DNA of 64,000 nucleotides from Rallus limicola (GCA_022605955.1 JAKCOZ010000002.1:72582783-72646782), one strand, 5' to 3'. Positions 44,707-58,493 are shown, counted from the stretch's first letter. A program made the numbers and translations. The notes: a model not told the origin generated them from the letters alone.

Positions 44707-47700
44707 GAAAACCCCGTAGAACTTAAAAATCAGTGGCCACTTCAAACTAAATCTAAACCTACCAGGCCCAATTTCATGCTAGATGTCTAATTTACCAACA
44801 GGGAAGGCTGGGAGAAGAAAACAATTAATAAGAATATCATATTCTACTTTCTATATTTGAGGTCCAGAATATAAATATTTTGAGTAATTAATTACCTTTT
44901 TAAAATTAAAATTTCACCCTGCTTCATGCACCTTGAAAACACTATTCTTTGAGATAGACATCAAAAGACAGTGGTTCCTGTATCTGCCTGCTCTACTGCA
45001 TTTTAAACAAGGCAGAAAACATCTTTCACAATGCCTAAACAATAATAATTTGCATTTTGCAGTCATGATAAGCTAAAAAAGATCTTGATTCATGGAAGCT
45101 TCAGTATTTTCACTTTGACTGGAGGCTGAAATAGCTTTTCAGGCAAAGGACAGTCTTTCCCATAATTGGATGCAATGCAAATTTGTCTCTGAATAGTTCT
45201 TCCAGCTTCTAATAGTAAAGATTGAGTATTTCAGGTTACATAAGCAGACTTTATTCTATATTATCCTTTGTTCAGCGCTTCTACATGGAAAGGTTTGTCC
45301 AGCAGTGTGCATGAGTTTTCTTATGTAAAAACCATTAGGCAATAGTCTCAGCAGTTACTAATCACTTGAACTCTGGTGTTTCACTGCTGATTTACATTAG
45401 CTGAGGATATGCTGCATCCTGTTCCTTACTCTATTTATGCAGAAATCCCAGTCTATGTGTGTTATCTATTCCCCTGAACCTATCAAAGTGTCAGAGGCTT
45501 CCAATGACGCAGAAAAAAAATCTCTTCAAACAGAGAAGGTAAAAGTCTGCTGAATTTCTGCAAAATAGTTTCAGACAGTAGAAGAGCACATGGAGAAAGG
45601 GGAAAAAAAGGCTGGATGCTAAGAATACAAAATTTAACTTTGATCTGCTTCATATCAAAGAGCACACAAATTTTAATTAGATCTCAGGCTCAAAAATATT
45701 ATTGCACCACCAGACAGAAACATTTAGTGTTATCAGGGAGAAACCTGGGGATTTCCACACTGGCAGAAGAGCGTTGATTACAATAAGTAGTGCACCATGG
45801 CTAACTCTGTTCTTTGAAAAACTTTTAATGTACTTAATGTTCATGCCTTTCACCAGATGGGAACATTGCAAAATGAATTCTTATTTACTGACAAAACAAA
45901 TGAAGGCATGAGCATTAAATATGTAGGTTTTCTTATACTGCAAAATACTTCAGAGTAAACATATATTTATGTAACTAGGTTTTGCAGTTCTTGACTTTAA
46001 GTAGGAGGAGCAAAGTACTCTGATGTGGCATCTTTTATCAGATTAGCTGAGAAAAAAAACCCCAACAACCCCACACTGTGTGAACTGAGTCCCTTTATCA
46101 ACTGCTGTACTGAACCACCGAGTACCTCATGCTACTGTAAACCTCAACATACAGGATAAAGACTGGGCAAGTTGGAAGGGTGTTAGAAAGGTAAACAAAT
46201 ACATGTGGTCAGCAAATTAGGCACAGAATAGTAAGACACAGTCTGGGAAAGCATTTACCCACCTTTCATAACATATTGTACCTCAAATAGTGCTCAGACT
46301 GTCTTAAAAACAATCTTGACGTTTGCTAAGAGTATCTTGTTGGAGAGCTGCTTAAAAATTTCATTTTTACATCCTTTTTTTTTATATGTTCTATTGTTTA
46401 TAGCCAGACCATACTATTTTGCTGCCATGCTGTCATGGTTTATTTTTCAGATGAATTCTATGTACACAATGAATACTTATAACCTCTTCCACATTTCTGA
46501 ATTCACCTAAGCAGTGTTACCCAGAGAATTTCACAATGTTTTCATCATGCTGCTTACAATAGCATTAATTGCCTGTTTCTGCAAGCATATCAGATCCCAG
46601 TCCCTGAAATTCATTAGTAATTCTGTCCAGAATAATAACACTCCTGCATGACCCATTGTTGCTTCAACTTTAACCATTTCCTTATCTTTCTTACTTTATT
46701 ATTTCTCCAACAAACCTATCCCATACTTACCATTTCCCCAAATAATGCATCAAAACTCTTTTTCTTTTTCAGAAAACTCAATTATTTCTGTTTGGTACAA
46801 GTTACCCTCTGTAATCCTTTGGGTTTTTTTACATTGAATCATGTCCTGTTTTATAAGTTTCTATGCAGCTCAAATTTGTCTTTTCATCACTGTATAATTT
46901 AAACCTTTACACAAATCTGAACTCAATTAGTCAAACTTTAGTTGCTTGATTTGTGTTTTAGTCTTAAATATAAGTTGCAGTTTTCCTAGTCTGAGGTCTC
47001 CCATAAGCCTCACCGTCCTCTCTCCTTGACTTGCCTTATCAAGGCTACCAACACAACTGGCACTACAGGTGTACCTAAAAAATCTCTGTTGCTAAGAGAA
47101 AATTAATAACTTGCCCCAGCTACTTAATGTGCCTCAAAAGTTGTACAGCTGGAAATCCAATGCACAGGTCCCTCAAAATCCATTCTGGAAATTCAGAAAT
47201 CGTTAGCCCCTACCAACAGTGTGCATTTTACAGCACTCACTGTGCCAAACATGAGAAGGTACTCAGGACATAAGGAATTTAAACTGCAACAGAGATACTT
47301 AAAGCCTGTTTGGAAGACCTGGGTGATTTCCTAAAGCACCAGTGAATTTTGGTCCATAACAGCCTTAAATTTCATACAAATTTCATGTTTATAAGCTATA
47401 GGAGTTTCAGATATTTTTTTTTCTTATGTAAGATGGGCTAAATAATTATGATAATGTCACCGTTCTGTAATTTCTTTGAGTGGAAAAAAAAAAAAAAAAA
47501 TTATCCAAAAGCTGTTCCTGAGGCTGCATGGGAATGGAATACCTCTCAAGAAACTCAAAACAGGTTAAAACTGTTGCTAGCACAGAGGAGAAATAGGCAT
47601 TAAGTAATTCCTAAATTATTGTATTCAAAGTAGAAATTAATTTATCAGCTTTTGCACACAGTGAAACAGTATCTATTGAATGTGGCAGCTGAACTACAAC

Positions 47701-49568
47701 AGCAAATTTTTGAATCAGACATTTGAAATACTAAGTCTGATTAGATGTGTTATTGCTATTATCTACAGCCCAGACATCTCTCAGGCTGTCAGTGCTTACA
47801 TTCAGTCATAGAGAGTTCATGCATAAAATCCACAGCAGGATGTGTCTGCTGACTGATAGATAAAAATATTAACATCTGTATGTTGCAGTGTGAATGAATA
47901 CAGAGCATTTTAGGTCATTCAGTGAATCATTAATAGCAACACTGATTTTGTGCATGCTTTCATTTTCACCTTGGATCTATATCAGGCATACTTTGCTTGA
48001 AATAAATAATATGTTTCTTCATTAAGAGAATAATTAAGGACTGCAAATAAGTTTCTGTTTCTGTCAGAGATGATTTTTTGATTATGTATCCGAAAATAGA
48101 GTGAAAGCATCTGTCTGGGAGTCTCAGTACTGTTGAAATAAAAACAAGAGAATGTTTTAATTGGATGGTTAAGTAGAAGTTACTTACACTGCAAAGTTGA
48201 ATTACTTTAAAATATACATGAGAATTCTAACATTACAGTACTGCCTGAATAATTGTTTCCTATATCAAACATTCCTCAGAAAGAACATTCATTCAGAAGG
48301 TGGTAAAGGGTCCCTCTGTAAAGAATATTCTGTAAATGAGGAGCTTAAAATAAGAGAGACTATTTGAAATAAAAATCATTAAAAATAGGAAAAAAATAAC
48401 AGAGGCCTTCCACTCTATTTTTGCCCCAACCTTATCTCTCCTCACCTGTATCTCAAAGAGCAAAAAAACAAAAAAAAACCCTAGTTTATATCATACATGA
48501 AATTCAGTCCTCAGTCAAGTGGCCACATCTGATGTGATTCTACCCATCAAACAAGAATTTTTCTTGGCAACTGTCCATGCCTGTTGTACAATAATTGCTG
48601 GTATCAGGTTAGAAAACTGGACTTACAAGTCTGCAGTAACTCAAGTGAGAAATCCAAATTGAAATAAAAAAATAGTGGTAGTCACTACTGATTTCAACGA
48701 GAAAACAGAAAACTACAGTCCCTTAAGGTACTGCAAACCCCCAAGATTTTATCAAATTGCAAATTATTTGGTGTGCATTTTGTTGTAAATTAATTTAAAA
48801 ACCTAGGCAAGAAATAAATTGTTTTTACTCTTTTACTTTTGGAGAACAGCTTAAAAATGTGATCTCTGATGGCTCAAAACCAGAAGGCAAAGAAGCTATC
48901 CCCTTTGAAGTTCATGGCATTTTTAAAGACCTGAGTCATGATTTTTGAATGCTTGAAGTTGACAGTAATTTATTTAGTTCAGCATAAGTATAAGAAAGGG
49001 TAGAATAAATAAAAACCAATTGTTTCACTGTTAGCACATACACATTTAGGGTATAATATGTGACAGACAGTCTTGCGTTCTCTGTCTTTTCACATCAAAG
49101 AGTTTCTTCTCAGAAACAAATCAAAACTTTTAATCCTGTCTGAGAAGTGGGGGTGCAAAGATATGCATGTTTCAAGATCCACATATCAGATGAAAGTACT
49201 GTGAATCTCACCCAGTGCTGCAATACAATCATGACTGTGGTCAAGGCTGAGTTGAGTCTGCCTGGTTCAGACCAGGCTCATTTCCCCACATTGTACCCAG
49301 CCCACAGAGGAAGTATGAACCTCCCAGACCATAGGGGACCCCACCCCAGGGCACAGGAAAATGCAAGGTATCACTGGGATTTATCTTTGTTCCCTAGCAC
49401 CTGTGGGAATAGGTTGCCCTGGCCAGACCACGTGTGATCCTGCAGTGTTTCGCAGGAGAAAGAGAAGATCACCACCAGCTGTGGGTGGATGAGAGAGGAA
49501 GAAGTCAGGTACGGTTTGCTTTGAACTTCTTCCACATTTATATAGAAAAATCTATAGTTTTATATTCA
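44707..49568. other. AT-rich interval, no gene seen
   Basis: No repeat family or gene was recognised in nearly 5 kb. An A17 run lies at 47484-47500 without a nearby AATAAA. The block around 47620-48070 has no repeats or frames and an even composition; it could be conserved non-coding DNA, which cannot be judged without alignment. The region 49150-49500 is somewhat GC-richer. Confidence 0.5.
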
Positions 49569-49958
49569 CTACAAGTCAATGTAGAAGTCATAGGGACAAT
49601 GTGTTGCAGGTGACCTGGAGTCAGGTGGGACAGCAAGCAGCACAGAATACAAGACTAAGAAGACAGCAGTAAGTACCATAGCACCAAACCATCTGGGCAA
49701 TACATGCATTTGGGGTTGCTTTACTGTCCATCCATTTACTTGCACTGTATCCAGTCTTAGCCAAATTTCTGAAGTAGTCATGAGCCCTTCAACAGCTTTC
49801 TGTAAAGAAACTAGTATTGTCCCCTCTCCAAAAACTGTCAATTTACTGATTCCTTCAGTTCTTTTTTTGCAGTCATTGCCAAGCTGCTGAGAATCATTCA
49901 TGACAGTAGAACATAGCTGCAAAACACCTGAAGCTGCAGCAAGCAGAATTAAAAGCAT
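49569..49958 (-). CDS. Unrecognised 129-codon ORF with signal-like start and one membrane segment
   Basis: The frame opens with ATG at 49958 (A at -3) and closes with TAG at 49569. The predicted product has a hydrophobic N-terminus (residues 1-19, MLLILLAAASGVLQLCSTV) that could be a signal peptide. A polar middle with three tryptophans follows. A clear hydrophobic segment at residues 91-110 (FGAMVLTAVFLVLYSVLLAV) precedes a short polar tail ending YDFYIDL. That layout would suit a small single-pass membrane protein. I recognise no family. The bases just before CTTCAG, about 25 nt after the ATG, form a good splice acceptor, so the real coding part might be an exon starting there. A chance ORF is quite possible: one or two frames this long are expected by chance in a window of this size. 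A decayed retroviral or cellular gene fragment is the other alternative. Confidence 0.25.
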   Translation of the reverse strand: MLLILLAAASGVLQLCSTVMNDSQQLGNDCKKRTEGISKLTVFGEGTILVSLQKAVEGLMTTSEIWLRLDTVQVNGWTVKQPQMHVLPRWFGAMVLTAVFLVLYSVLLAVPPDSRSPATHCPYDFYIDL

Positions 49959-52604
49959 ACTGTTTAAAAAATGTTCAAAGTCTACCTAGGCAAACATGCT
50001 TCTAGGAAGTTCTTCTAAATACTAGAATATTTCAGGTATTATGAAGAAAAGTCAGTGCCTTTTGGAGAAAAATACCCATTTTTAGGTGCATACAAACATG
50101 ATTCAGAGAATTCAAGGGAGGGTTTGTTTTGGGTTTTTTTTATTAAGAAAGGAAAATATACAGCAACAGCAATGTTGTGCTTCTTTCCCTATAAAATGCA
50201 ACTTCACCAGTACAGCTCATGATCAAGATACTCTTGAGCCATATCTATTAGCTAACACAAGTGCATCTCCATTAGCACTTCAGCTCATGTCAGCCATACC
50301 CCACATAACACAAAGTGAATCTCTCCTGGTTGCTGCTGACCACATTTTGGTTTGCAGCAGACAAATGACAAGAACACTGAGTTGTATCAGATGAAATTAA
50401 ACTGCAGAGTGCACTCTAGGAGCCAACCAAATGCTTTCCAACTCCTCAGGGGCACTCAGTGGGAAAGGAAAAGAAGTAAACTTACCTGTGAAACGTATTT
50501 GGATGATTGTGTCCATCTGCAAATTTACACTTACTGAATTGCATCATTATTAGTGTGAATAAATAAATCTATGAACTACACAGTCATTATTTAACTTGAG
50601 GAGGGTCCTCAAGACTCATACTTCACTGGAGAGGTGCTCTAGTACTAAAATCAGACATGATTATCATGAGACAGGAAAAGATATTCTGTGTTTAATGAGC
50701 TGGGAACAGAAGTTATGTCTGTACTGAATTATAGTATCAATAATAAATAGTTTTTAAGGTGAAAATAAATCTATCTAAATTCTAACAAAAGGAAGTACCA
50801 TTTTCTGAGTACAAAAATTGGGTTCTTGTGAGTATTTTTCATTGTAAATCAATTAGAGGATAACTGGAAGGGGATGTAACAGGCATGTGTTTTCCCTTTT
50901 AATACCCACAAAGGTGAAAATAGAAATGGCTAGAGGGCAGGTATTTTGAGCATTCAACTGTCTTGCCAACTTCACTTACTCACAAACTACAAACTAGGGC
51001 GCTAAGAAAATCATGGCTTGCTTTTTATTTATAAGATCTGTAAATATTTTCTTGTTTTCAGATGCCTTCTGCTTTTGAGTCTTTAGTTAAGGTTTGCTTA
51101 GTATTTGAAGCTTTTATCTGTTTGCATGAGGCAAGAATCTTCATTCAGTCATTTATTTCTTTATTAAATGAAAGTGGATATCATGCAATTAACCAGCTCT
51201 GGAAAGTGGAATTTTACAAAATGGAAGCAAATAAAAAATTCAAGTACAGTCTGTGAGCCTCATTATGCAGTCTCAAAGAGTGGTCGGGTGCTGCAGCAGC
51301 CCAAAGCAGCCCAATTTGAGATTTCTAAAACATAAGTTGGATGCATTGGCTCTTGCAAAACCTTTCAACACCCACTCATTTCACTCTAAAAAGAAATTAT
51401 ATTAGAACGTTATACAAGGTGTTCTTCATCGGGACAGATTCTAAAAAAGGAACAGGCTGGTGGTCATCAAAACCCAAAATATTTTCAACTGAATGTCATT
51501 TTACACCAATTTTTTTATATACAGAAAATAAAACTACAGAACTCTTCTAACAATTATGTATATAACTTTAGTAAAGGCACACAAAAGTGAACAGTCAGCA
51601 AAGGATTGCTTTGGTGGCTTACTCATCATTTGAAAATACGCATCCTAGACCTAACACCTTAATGCACAGCAGTAGGAACTCTAAAGACTGAGTGCACAGC
51701 CATGTCATTTCATCATTTTGCAAAGAGCAGGCACCAACCTTAAAACCTATAGCCATTCAAAATTATGTATAATAGCCCATAAGTGGTTTTATTCAAAATT
51801 ACTTAATTCCAGAAATTGGCACTTTATTTAATGCAAACCACAAGATCACAATATTCCCTTGAGCTGGGAAATCTCATCCTTCTTACTCTCTCTTCAACAA
51901 ACTCCAGGAAACCCTGAAATTCCTTATTGCTATAAACACTTCATTCCATAAGCAAGAAATCCGAGCTGAAAAAGGGGGGATTGCTGCTGGGTACTACATT
52001 CATGAATGCTACACCTACACAGTAACACTGCAAGATTGCAACTGCAGCCTTAGTTGAGAGAGATTGACCTCATAACTGGGCAAAAAACAGGGGGTGACAA
52101 AAAGACTGAAAGAAAAAAAAAAAAGAAACTTTAAAATAGGACTGTGTGATGGAACTCATGAGAGTTCAGTCACAGGGACATTGCAAAGAATGACTACTGA
52201 GGAAAAAGTGTGTGTTAGAGACAATTTCTCTGTCCCTTTATTCCTTTAAATTGCCTTTAGTAATCAAACTAAGTTTGTTTCCTTCTGTAATCTGTACAAT
52301 TTTTGGCCACAAGAAATTTGTATCCTTCAAGTTTCTCAGAATTCTAGCGAGCAATCTGGTTGAATGCATAGATTCTCATAGTGGCAAGTGCCTAGAAAAT
52401 TGGAAGAGTGTAAGTAGCAACTTACAGTTAGTCTTTTAATAAGAAGTACTTTTGTCTAAGAGGGACCTACTTTTCACCAGTTGGCCATGGACACCACAGA
52501 GTTTAGCTGCAGCTACCACACAGCTCAAAGAAATACTAATGTCTCCATTATGATAAAGCTGGTATTGAAAAACCTTAATCACTGTTGCAGTTCCCTTGTC
52601 CCAA
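49959..52604. other. AT-rich interval, no gene seen
   Basis: No gene or transposon was recognised. The frames at 50086-50394 and 51062-51256 on + show no recognisable domain. An A12 run lies near 52112-52124. Confidence 0.55.
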
Positions 52605-52960
52605 AGATTAATTTAGCCAGGGCTGGAAGAGCAGGATCCTGCGCACGGGATACGAATGCACACCAATATGGGTAAAAGCAATCACTCCATTTTATTCAGG
52701 CAAGATGAAGCCTTTTATACTTTCACAGAAGATAGCAAGCTCACACAAATAGTTAGTTCTCACACAGATAGAGGCCCCAGATGGGGAGGGGGGGAAACCC
52801 AGCTGCATGGTATCAAGTTTCTGTTACCACTTTGGAATGTAAAGCACTCCTGCTAGAGTCTTAGTTCTCATGCTTGTTAGCTTCTTATCAGAGCTAGTCT
52901 CAAGCTGTTGCAAGGGAAAATGGCCTTGATCATTTAACCAGTCACCCACAAATCACCACA
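52605..52960 (-). mobile_element. ERVK/alpharetrovirus-like LTR (probable solo)
   Basis: On - the order of signals is that of a compact retroviral LTR. GTATAAAAGG lies at 52711-52720 and AATAAA at 52691-52696, only about 17 bases downstream of the TATA element. CCCATATTGGTGTGCATTCG then follows at 52650-52669. A short R region with the poly(A) signal just behind the TATA box, and an ATTGGTGTGCA-type segment after it, are characteristic of avian leukosis-related and ERVK LTRs. The far ends are not defined: 52605 and 52960 are estimates and no target-site duplication was found. Nearby frames on - (52942-53256, 53132-53599) show no recognised viral domain. Confidence 0.55.
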
Positions 52961-55900
52961 TGCAAGCTCTCCATTCTCAGGACAGGATACTGAGTACCAC
53001 CTGTGCAGGAGCACATGTCCCTCAACTGGTCTCCATGAGAGGAGGTCAAGTAGACCAGTGATAGCACTTGGCAGTACTGCTGCTCCACAGGCAGCCAGAC
53101 AATTCCTAACACCCTGAGTAACAGCCCATCATCAGTGAGAAGAAGAGATTGCTCTCTCCCAAAGACAAAATGCTGGAGCAACACCTCCCTGGGGCAGCAG
53201 CTGTTTGAGGGTATGACCCATCTGGGTCCTGAGTCTATCTTCAAAGCCGGATCCAAGAGTGGGTGTGTATAAGTAAGCTGTCAGTAGAGATCTGCCACAG
53301 TCGAAATTGAGCCTGATGCACTTTAACACAAATAACACCTGTGGCACCCAAAACAATAAAGTTTGTGCATCTAAGATTGAAATCCCTATTCCCAGCCCCA
53401 CTTTTCTCTTCTGAAGAGGTGACCTAGATTTAATAATGGAGTTTTGAATAGTTCCCAAAAGAATAAAAGGCTTCTGGGAAATTTGGTGGCTGCACGCACA
53501 CCCTAAGTACTGACACACTATCTTTTTAACTCCTAAAATTAGACTCACAGATATGAGACATAACTGCTTCCTAGACATCAAAATCATATTTTTTATCATG
53601 CCTCAAATGTAGTTTGGAAAACAGACCTATAATTTGAAAAACAACTGTTCAGAAGAGACATTAAAGGCGATGAGACCTTGTCACCATTCTAAAACTAACG
53701 CAGCACTGTGACACATCAATACTAACAGAATAAGGTTTCTAGGAAGATGCTGACATATTACTTCAGTTCAGATACTTGAGAGCTTCCAAAGTGTCAAAAC
53801 TCATGGAATTTCAGAAGTGTTTCTTACATTCTTCAGAATACCTCATCTCCACCTTAAAAGCAGGGGATTTCTTTGAGAAAATATGGGGGGTGGTGGGGGG
53901 GTGGAAATCTTCTGTGGCTTTGGATGGCAACTTATGCTCAGTATAACAGAAGGCTGAATTCTTAAAAAGCCTGTACAGGGTATTTTTGGCAACTTTATAA
54001 AGGAAAAAAGAAGTTCTACTAAACATGTTGCATAGCTGTTCAATGATCAGGCAGTTACAGATCGAGGTGGACCAGAGTTAAAGGATTTTTTTTTTCTGAC
54101 AAGTATATTTCTTGTAAAACTTGAACTCTATTTAAAGTCATTTGAAATTACTGCTTCAGGGCCCCAGGATATTTCAAGTACATTGTCTTACAAAGCATGA
54201 TGAGGCAGCTTCTATTGTTCTACAGTTTGAATTAGCAAGAAAATAAACTGCACAACCCAGAGACAATTTATGCAAGGTTTCTGTGCACCAATTTCAGCTA
54301 CGTTATTTTCTTACACTTTCCACTATGTGTAGCTTTTATATTAGATTTCTAACTCCTACTCAAGCATTTTACACATGCTTCCAATATGTCCTTTCATTTC
54401 TCTAACTTCGATTTCTTGTAAAGCTTCCTGGCTCTGTATGGGTTCTATGGAATTAGTTGGCTGTGTAGGCTGCAAGTTATTTCTTAGCGGTTTGGGGTTT
54501 TTTAATTGTTTTTTTAAAATAATTGTTGAATTAAAATGTTATGAGTTCAGCACTCTTTATACCCTAGCAATAGTGTTAATTAACTTCAGAGAGCTGCCAG
54601 AACTCTGTTGTTCCATGCTTGCAGACCAATTGAGTTCCACTAGTTCCTACCCAGGAGTACTGAACACCTCTCTGTATCACAGCCAGACTTTAAAAGGACC
54701 ATGGGATTGCTTTGTTTCCTAAGTTTAAACCTCAGTAAAGGAGTTAGCTCGGGAGAGGTCTCGGGTATGTTTAAAAATACTGGTTTTTGACAGATCCCCA
54801 AAAGAAACTATGTTTGTTGTCATATAACTTGGGCAAGTGGTGTTAAAAAGCACATGAAGCAGTTTGGTGAATCATGTTCATCTATAAGAGAAAACTTGCT
54901 GCATGTGAATGATGAAGTGGCACTACTCAAAAATAGTTCTGCCTGCCCTTTTAACTTCTTAAGAAGTAGCAACGGGTGAAGCAAAATTACAGCTGACCCA
55001 ATAGCAAACATTTAAATTACTAGAAAAATCAGTTCAAACTACTAAAGTAGTAAATTAAAATAGATGTCTTATAAAGCAACAAAATAATAATAAAACCCAG
55101 GATAAAAATATTCACATCAATTACAGGGATTACAGCTATGAACCATTTTTACTCCATCAGAAATGCCAATGAAAATAATGCATTTTCTAGCTATAAGCTT
55201 TACTAGGAGAGTACTCATATTGAATTTCAGATTAGAAAGGGACATAAGCACAGCCCAGGGCATTTTTATTCTGCTGCTCTAAGCTGGAAAATGTAGATGT
55301 ATCGGGACTTCATAATGTAGGCAAGTGCCCCTAGCCATAGGTGATGAACATTATCTGCATGCTTTCCACAAAGAGCTGAACAGCAACAGCAACAAATGCC
55401 TGCCCCAAACAGTTGTTAAAATTGCAGCCTGGGACACAGGAGACCCTAATTCCAAATCATATAGAGCCAACCTACTTTCACCAGCCTTTCCTTGTAACAA
55501 CAGGCTGTCTCAGTCATTTTAATTTCTTTATTTAATGAGCTTAACTTCATAAAGAACTTCTTGGGTAGAGTAGAAAATTAATAAAACATGTAAAGGACAG
55601 CCTTAGGTGTTTGATCCTCACTATATTGCATGTTTTCTGATAAATTCCATTCCCTAAGTTAAATTGTGACAGACATTAAAAATGGTTAGATTCAGGAAAG
55701 GGTAACACCAGTCTTTGTAAGAAATTAAGAACCAGGGAAAGAACAGCTCCTTGTTGGACCCTAGGTGCCTTTAGGAAACATGACATTTGTCCATGTACAT
55801 TACTAGCATGACATTGAAGAGGCGTGTATGACAATACTGTCATCTTTAAACATCTGAAAGCATGTATTTCATGGATTATTAAAACTATGCAGAGATGTCA

Positions 55901-58453
55901 GATAACAGGATTTCTCCAATGTTATTCCATAATTAGCTATTCTCCTCCACCATCCAATTATCAACTGAATCAATACAAACAACTGTATGTCATTTGGTCC
56001 TGTCATGTGTATATCTATTGAGTTTATTCCACATGTATTTTTTCACTGAAACCTGTTTCAGGAGTGTTCAATGTCCTAGACATCCCCCTTGAGTTAACAA
56101 AACAGGAATACTTGGCAATGTATTGAATTCATGGGTTATGGGATAACGTGATATCTATCATCATCACATTTCAACTACAAATGTACAAGTGGAATAAAAA
56201 TTTTTATAACGAAAATAAGTGGGGTGAGGTTTTTTAGGTTTCAGGCACTGCTTAATTCACTTATCTGATGCAAAATTAGTATCTTCTTTGTCTCTTGAAT
56301 GTTTATTTTATTTCATCCTGAAAAAAGTAGATAATGGAAACACTAAACCTACCAAAATTGAACAAATATGTGAAGGAAGGAGAAAGAACAAAAATTTCAA
56401 TTTCACACACAATTTCTAGACAGTTCTCCCTCTTACCATGTGGAAATTTTTACTGAGAGAGTCTCTTAATTGAATACAGGCTCCCGTTTGCAGGGATGTA
56501 TTTGTGAACTGGCTGTTTGAGAGAGGCACTGGAAGTCTAAAAAAGATTGAAGAAAAAATATATTGTTCTGGTGAGTAGCCCTGGGTTAGATCTTTAGATC
56601 TTCTTAGTAGCCCTGGGATCTTTAGATCTTTGTCAGAAGCTAAAAACTTGAATAACTTTTCAACCAACTATTTTTCTGGTGTTTATACAGCAGGGATTCA
56701 TCTGTTGCAAAACAAATTGAAAATGGTGTTTCTTCTTGCTAAACTCACCATATAAATGCTGCGTACACTCAATATATGACAGGATCAATACACCTACTGT
56801 TTTCCAAGGACACCATGCACTAAATTACACCTTCAGAAAAGTCCAGCTTTAGACACTAGGTCATCTGTATAATGATGGGACCAGAGCAAACTTCCCTTGG
56901 AGCATTAATTTTCAAATTTAACTACTTAGGACGTTTCTTGGAAGACATAACGTGCTACTGCAAAATTTCTGAGTAGAGACACGTTTCAGTTCTTCTCTTT
57001 CACTTCCAGTGAGACCACTCATTGCAAACATTTCTAAAGGAAGCTGGACACAGGGGGCACTCACCTGTTACATAACCCTTGTAAGTTGGTCATGTTTCCA
57101 AAGAAACACAGCTTACTGCTTCCATAGTAACTGACCTGCCTCCATAGCCAAAGTTACGCTGCAGTGAAAAAGAAAACATTGAGTTTAATAGTTTCTTTTC
57201 TGTAGCTGTGATCATTTAAGATTATAAACCCAAGTTCTTTGGGAGAGATTCCATCTTTCATAGTTTACCTGGCCTGCCCTCTGGTCTTTGGTCCTTTATG
57301 ACAACCTTTTTAATCATGAGTAAAACAGAGTTAGTCTGTTTACTTTTTTTTTAAAGTAACAGAAAATGGAAATTCTCAAATAATCCAAATCTGAGGGGGG
57401 AAAAAAACCCAGATATTTTATTTCATATTATATACTATCATATACTAATAATTCTATTACTATAATAAAACTTTCATGCTAAGCAATTATGTCTGATGTC
57501 TTTGAATTTGAAACATACCAAAATCTACTAAATTTAAAAATACATAACAGATTGGTAAGGGGTTTTGGGGTTTTTGTTTGCTTTTTTGTGATTGTTTTAG
57601 TTTGGAGTTTTGGTGCTGGTGGGGGTTTTTTGTGTATCTGCTTACATTTGGCTCCTTCTCATTTCTTCAACCACAAAATTCATGCACCATCTTGAAGTTC
57701 CCTCTCTCATTCCACCATCTGATCTTACCTACTTCTACAACAGCAAGCACCAGGCTTAAAATAAGAGATGAATTTGTTTTCCTGAGTCAGTTCCTTGGAG
57801 ATGATCAGATATAGCTGGTGAATATGAACTTACATCTCTCCTCTCCATCTACTACTGCTGAGATACTGACAGCTTTTTATATGATAATAGGTTTGTGTAC
57901 ATCAGAGAATGCATAATACTCTGTGCCAAAACATCTTACTTGTCTCAGGTTTGGGAGTCAATGAAAATTTGTTCCAATCTAAACAGTAGAATTCAACTAT
58001 CACAAATATCCACCTCAAGCTTTCTAAGTTTCCAGTGAAGGTTTTGGATGGATTTTTTTTTTATGTCCAGTGGAAATAAGAAAATATGCTCTAGAAAGAG
58101 TTGTTACTGAAATCAATCTCCCCTTTCTACATGAAAGTAGGGCAAGAAAAGAAGCACAAAAGCCTTTCTAATCTGTAGATGCTAAAGATCTCATAAAGCA
58201 TAGCTGGTGCAGAGACAAGCATTAAAATTTCTCAGATCATGGGGAGAAGTGCTGGAGATGTAAACTCAGTGATGGAATAAAACTGAAAGATGGAGATTCA
58301 GAGCATTATCCCTAGCAATATTTATATATCTTGCTTGGGTGAGTGGTTGGGGGTTGTGGGAAGTCAATGGCTAAAAGACATAAGTAATTTTGGAAGTAGA
58401 AACTACAACCTGGGAGTATGTACTGACAGTGAAATAACTATTGTATCGATGAG
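52961..58453. other. Interval without recognised gene
   Basis: Frames on - at 52942-53256 and 53132-53599 (155 codons) lie next to the LTR but have no recognised motif. A G-rich run is at 53885-53903 and an imperfect tandem duplication at 56574-56633. The remainder is plain AT-rich sequence with no transposon identified. Confidence 0.5.
56574..56633. repeat. Imperfect tandem duplication (~32 bp unit)
   Basis: AGTAGCCCTGGG followed by a GATCTTTAGATCTT segment occurs at 56574-56605 and again, with three bases missing, at 56606-56633. Confidence 0.9.
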
Positions 58454-58493
58454 TGTTTTGGGTTTGTGTGGCAAGGTGGCTGAAACCAGGACA
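58454..58493. mobile_element. 40-bp remnant joining two LTR termini
   Basis: The + strand starts with TGTTTTGGGTTTGTGTGGCA (58454-58473), which matches the 5' terminus of a common bird ERV LTR. It ends with GCTGAAACCAGGACA (58479-58493), the reverse complement of the 5' terminus of the LTR family seen at 37625-38060. The ends form TGT and ACA. The two recognised words are separated by only a few bases. The assignment rests on short matches. Confidence 0.4.

Noticed and set aside
44245..44790. 181-codon proline-rich frame on +
   Set aside because: It lies antisense inside the LTR and has no recognised domain.
47484..47500. A17 tract as a retrocopy tail
   Set aside because: No poly(A) signal precedes it and no transcript-like or repeat sequence adjoins it.
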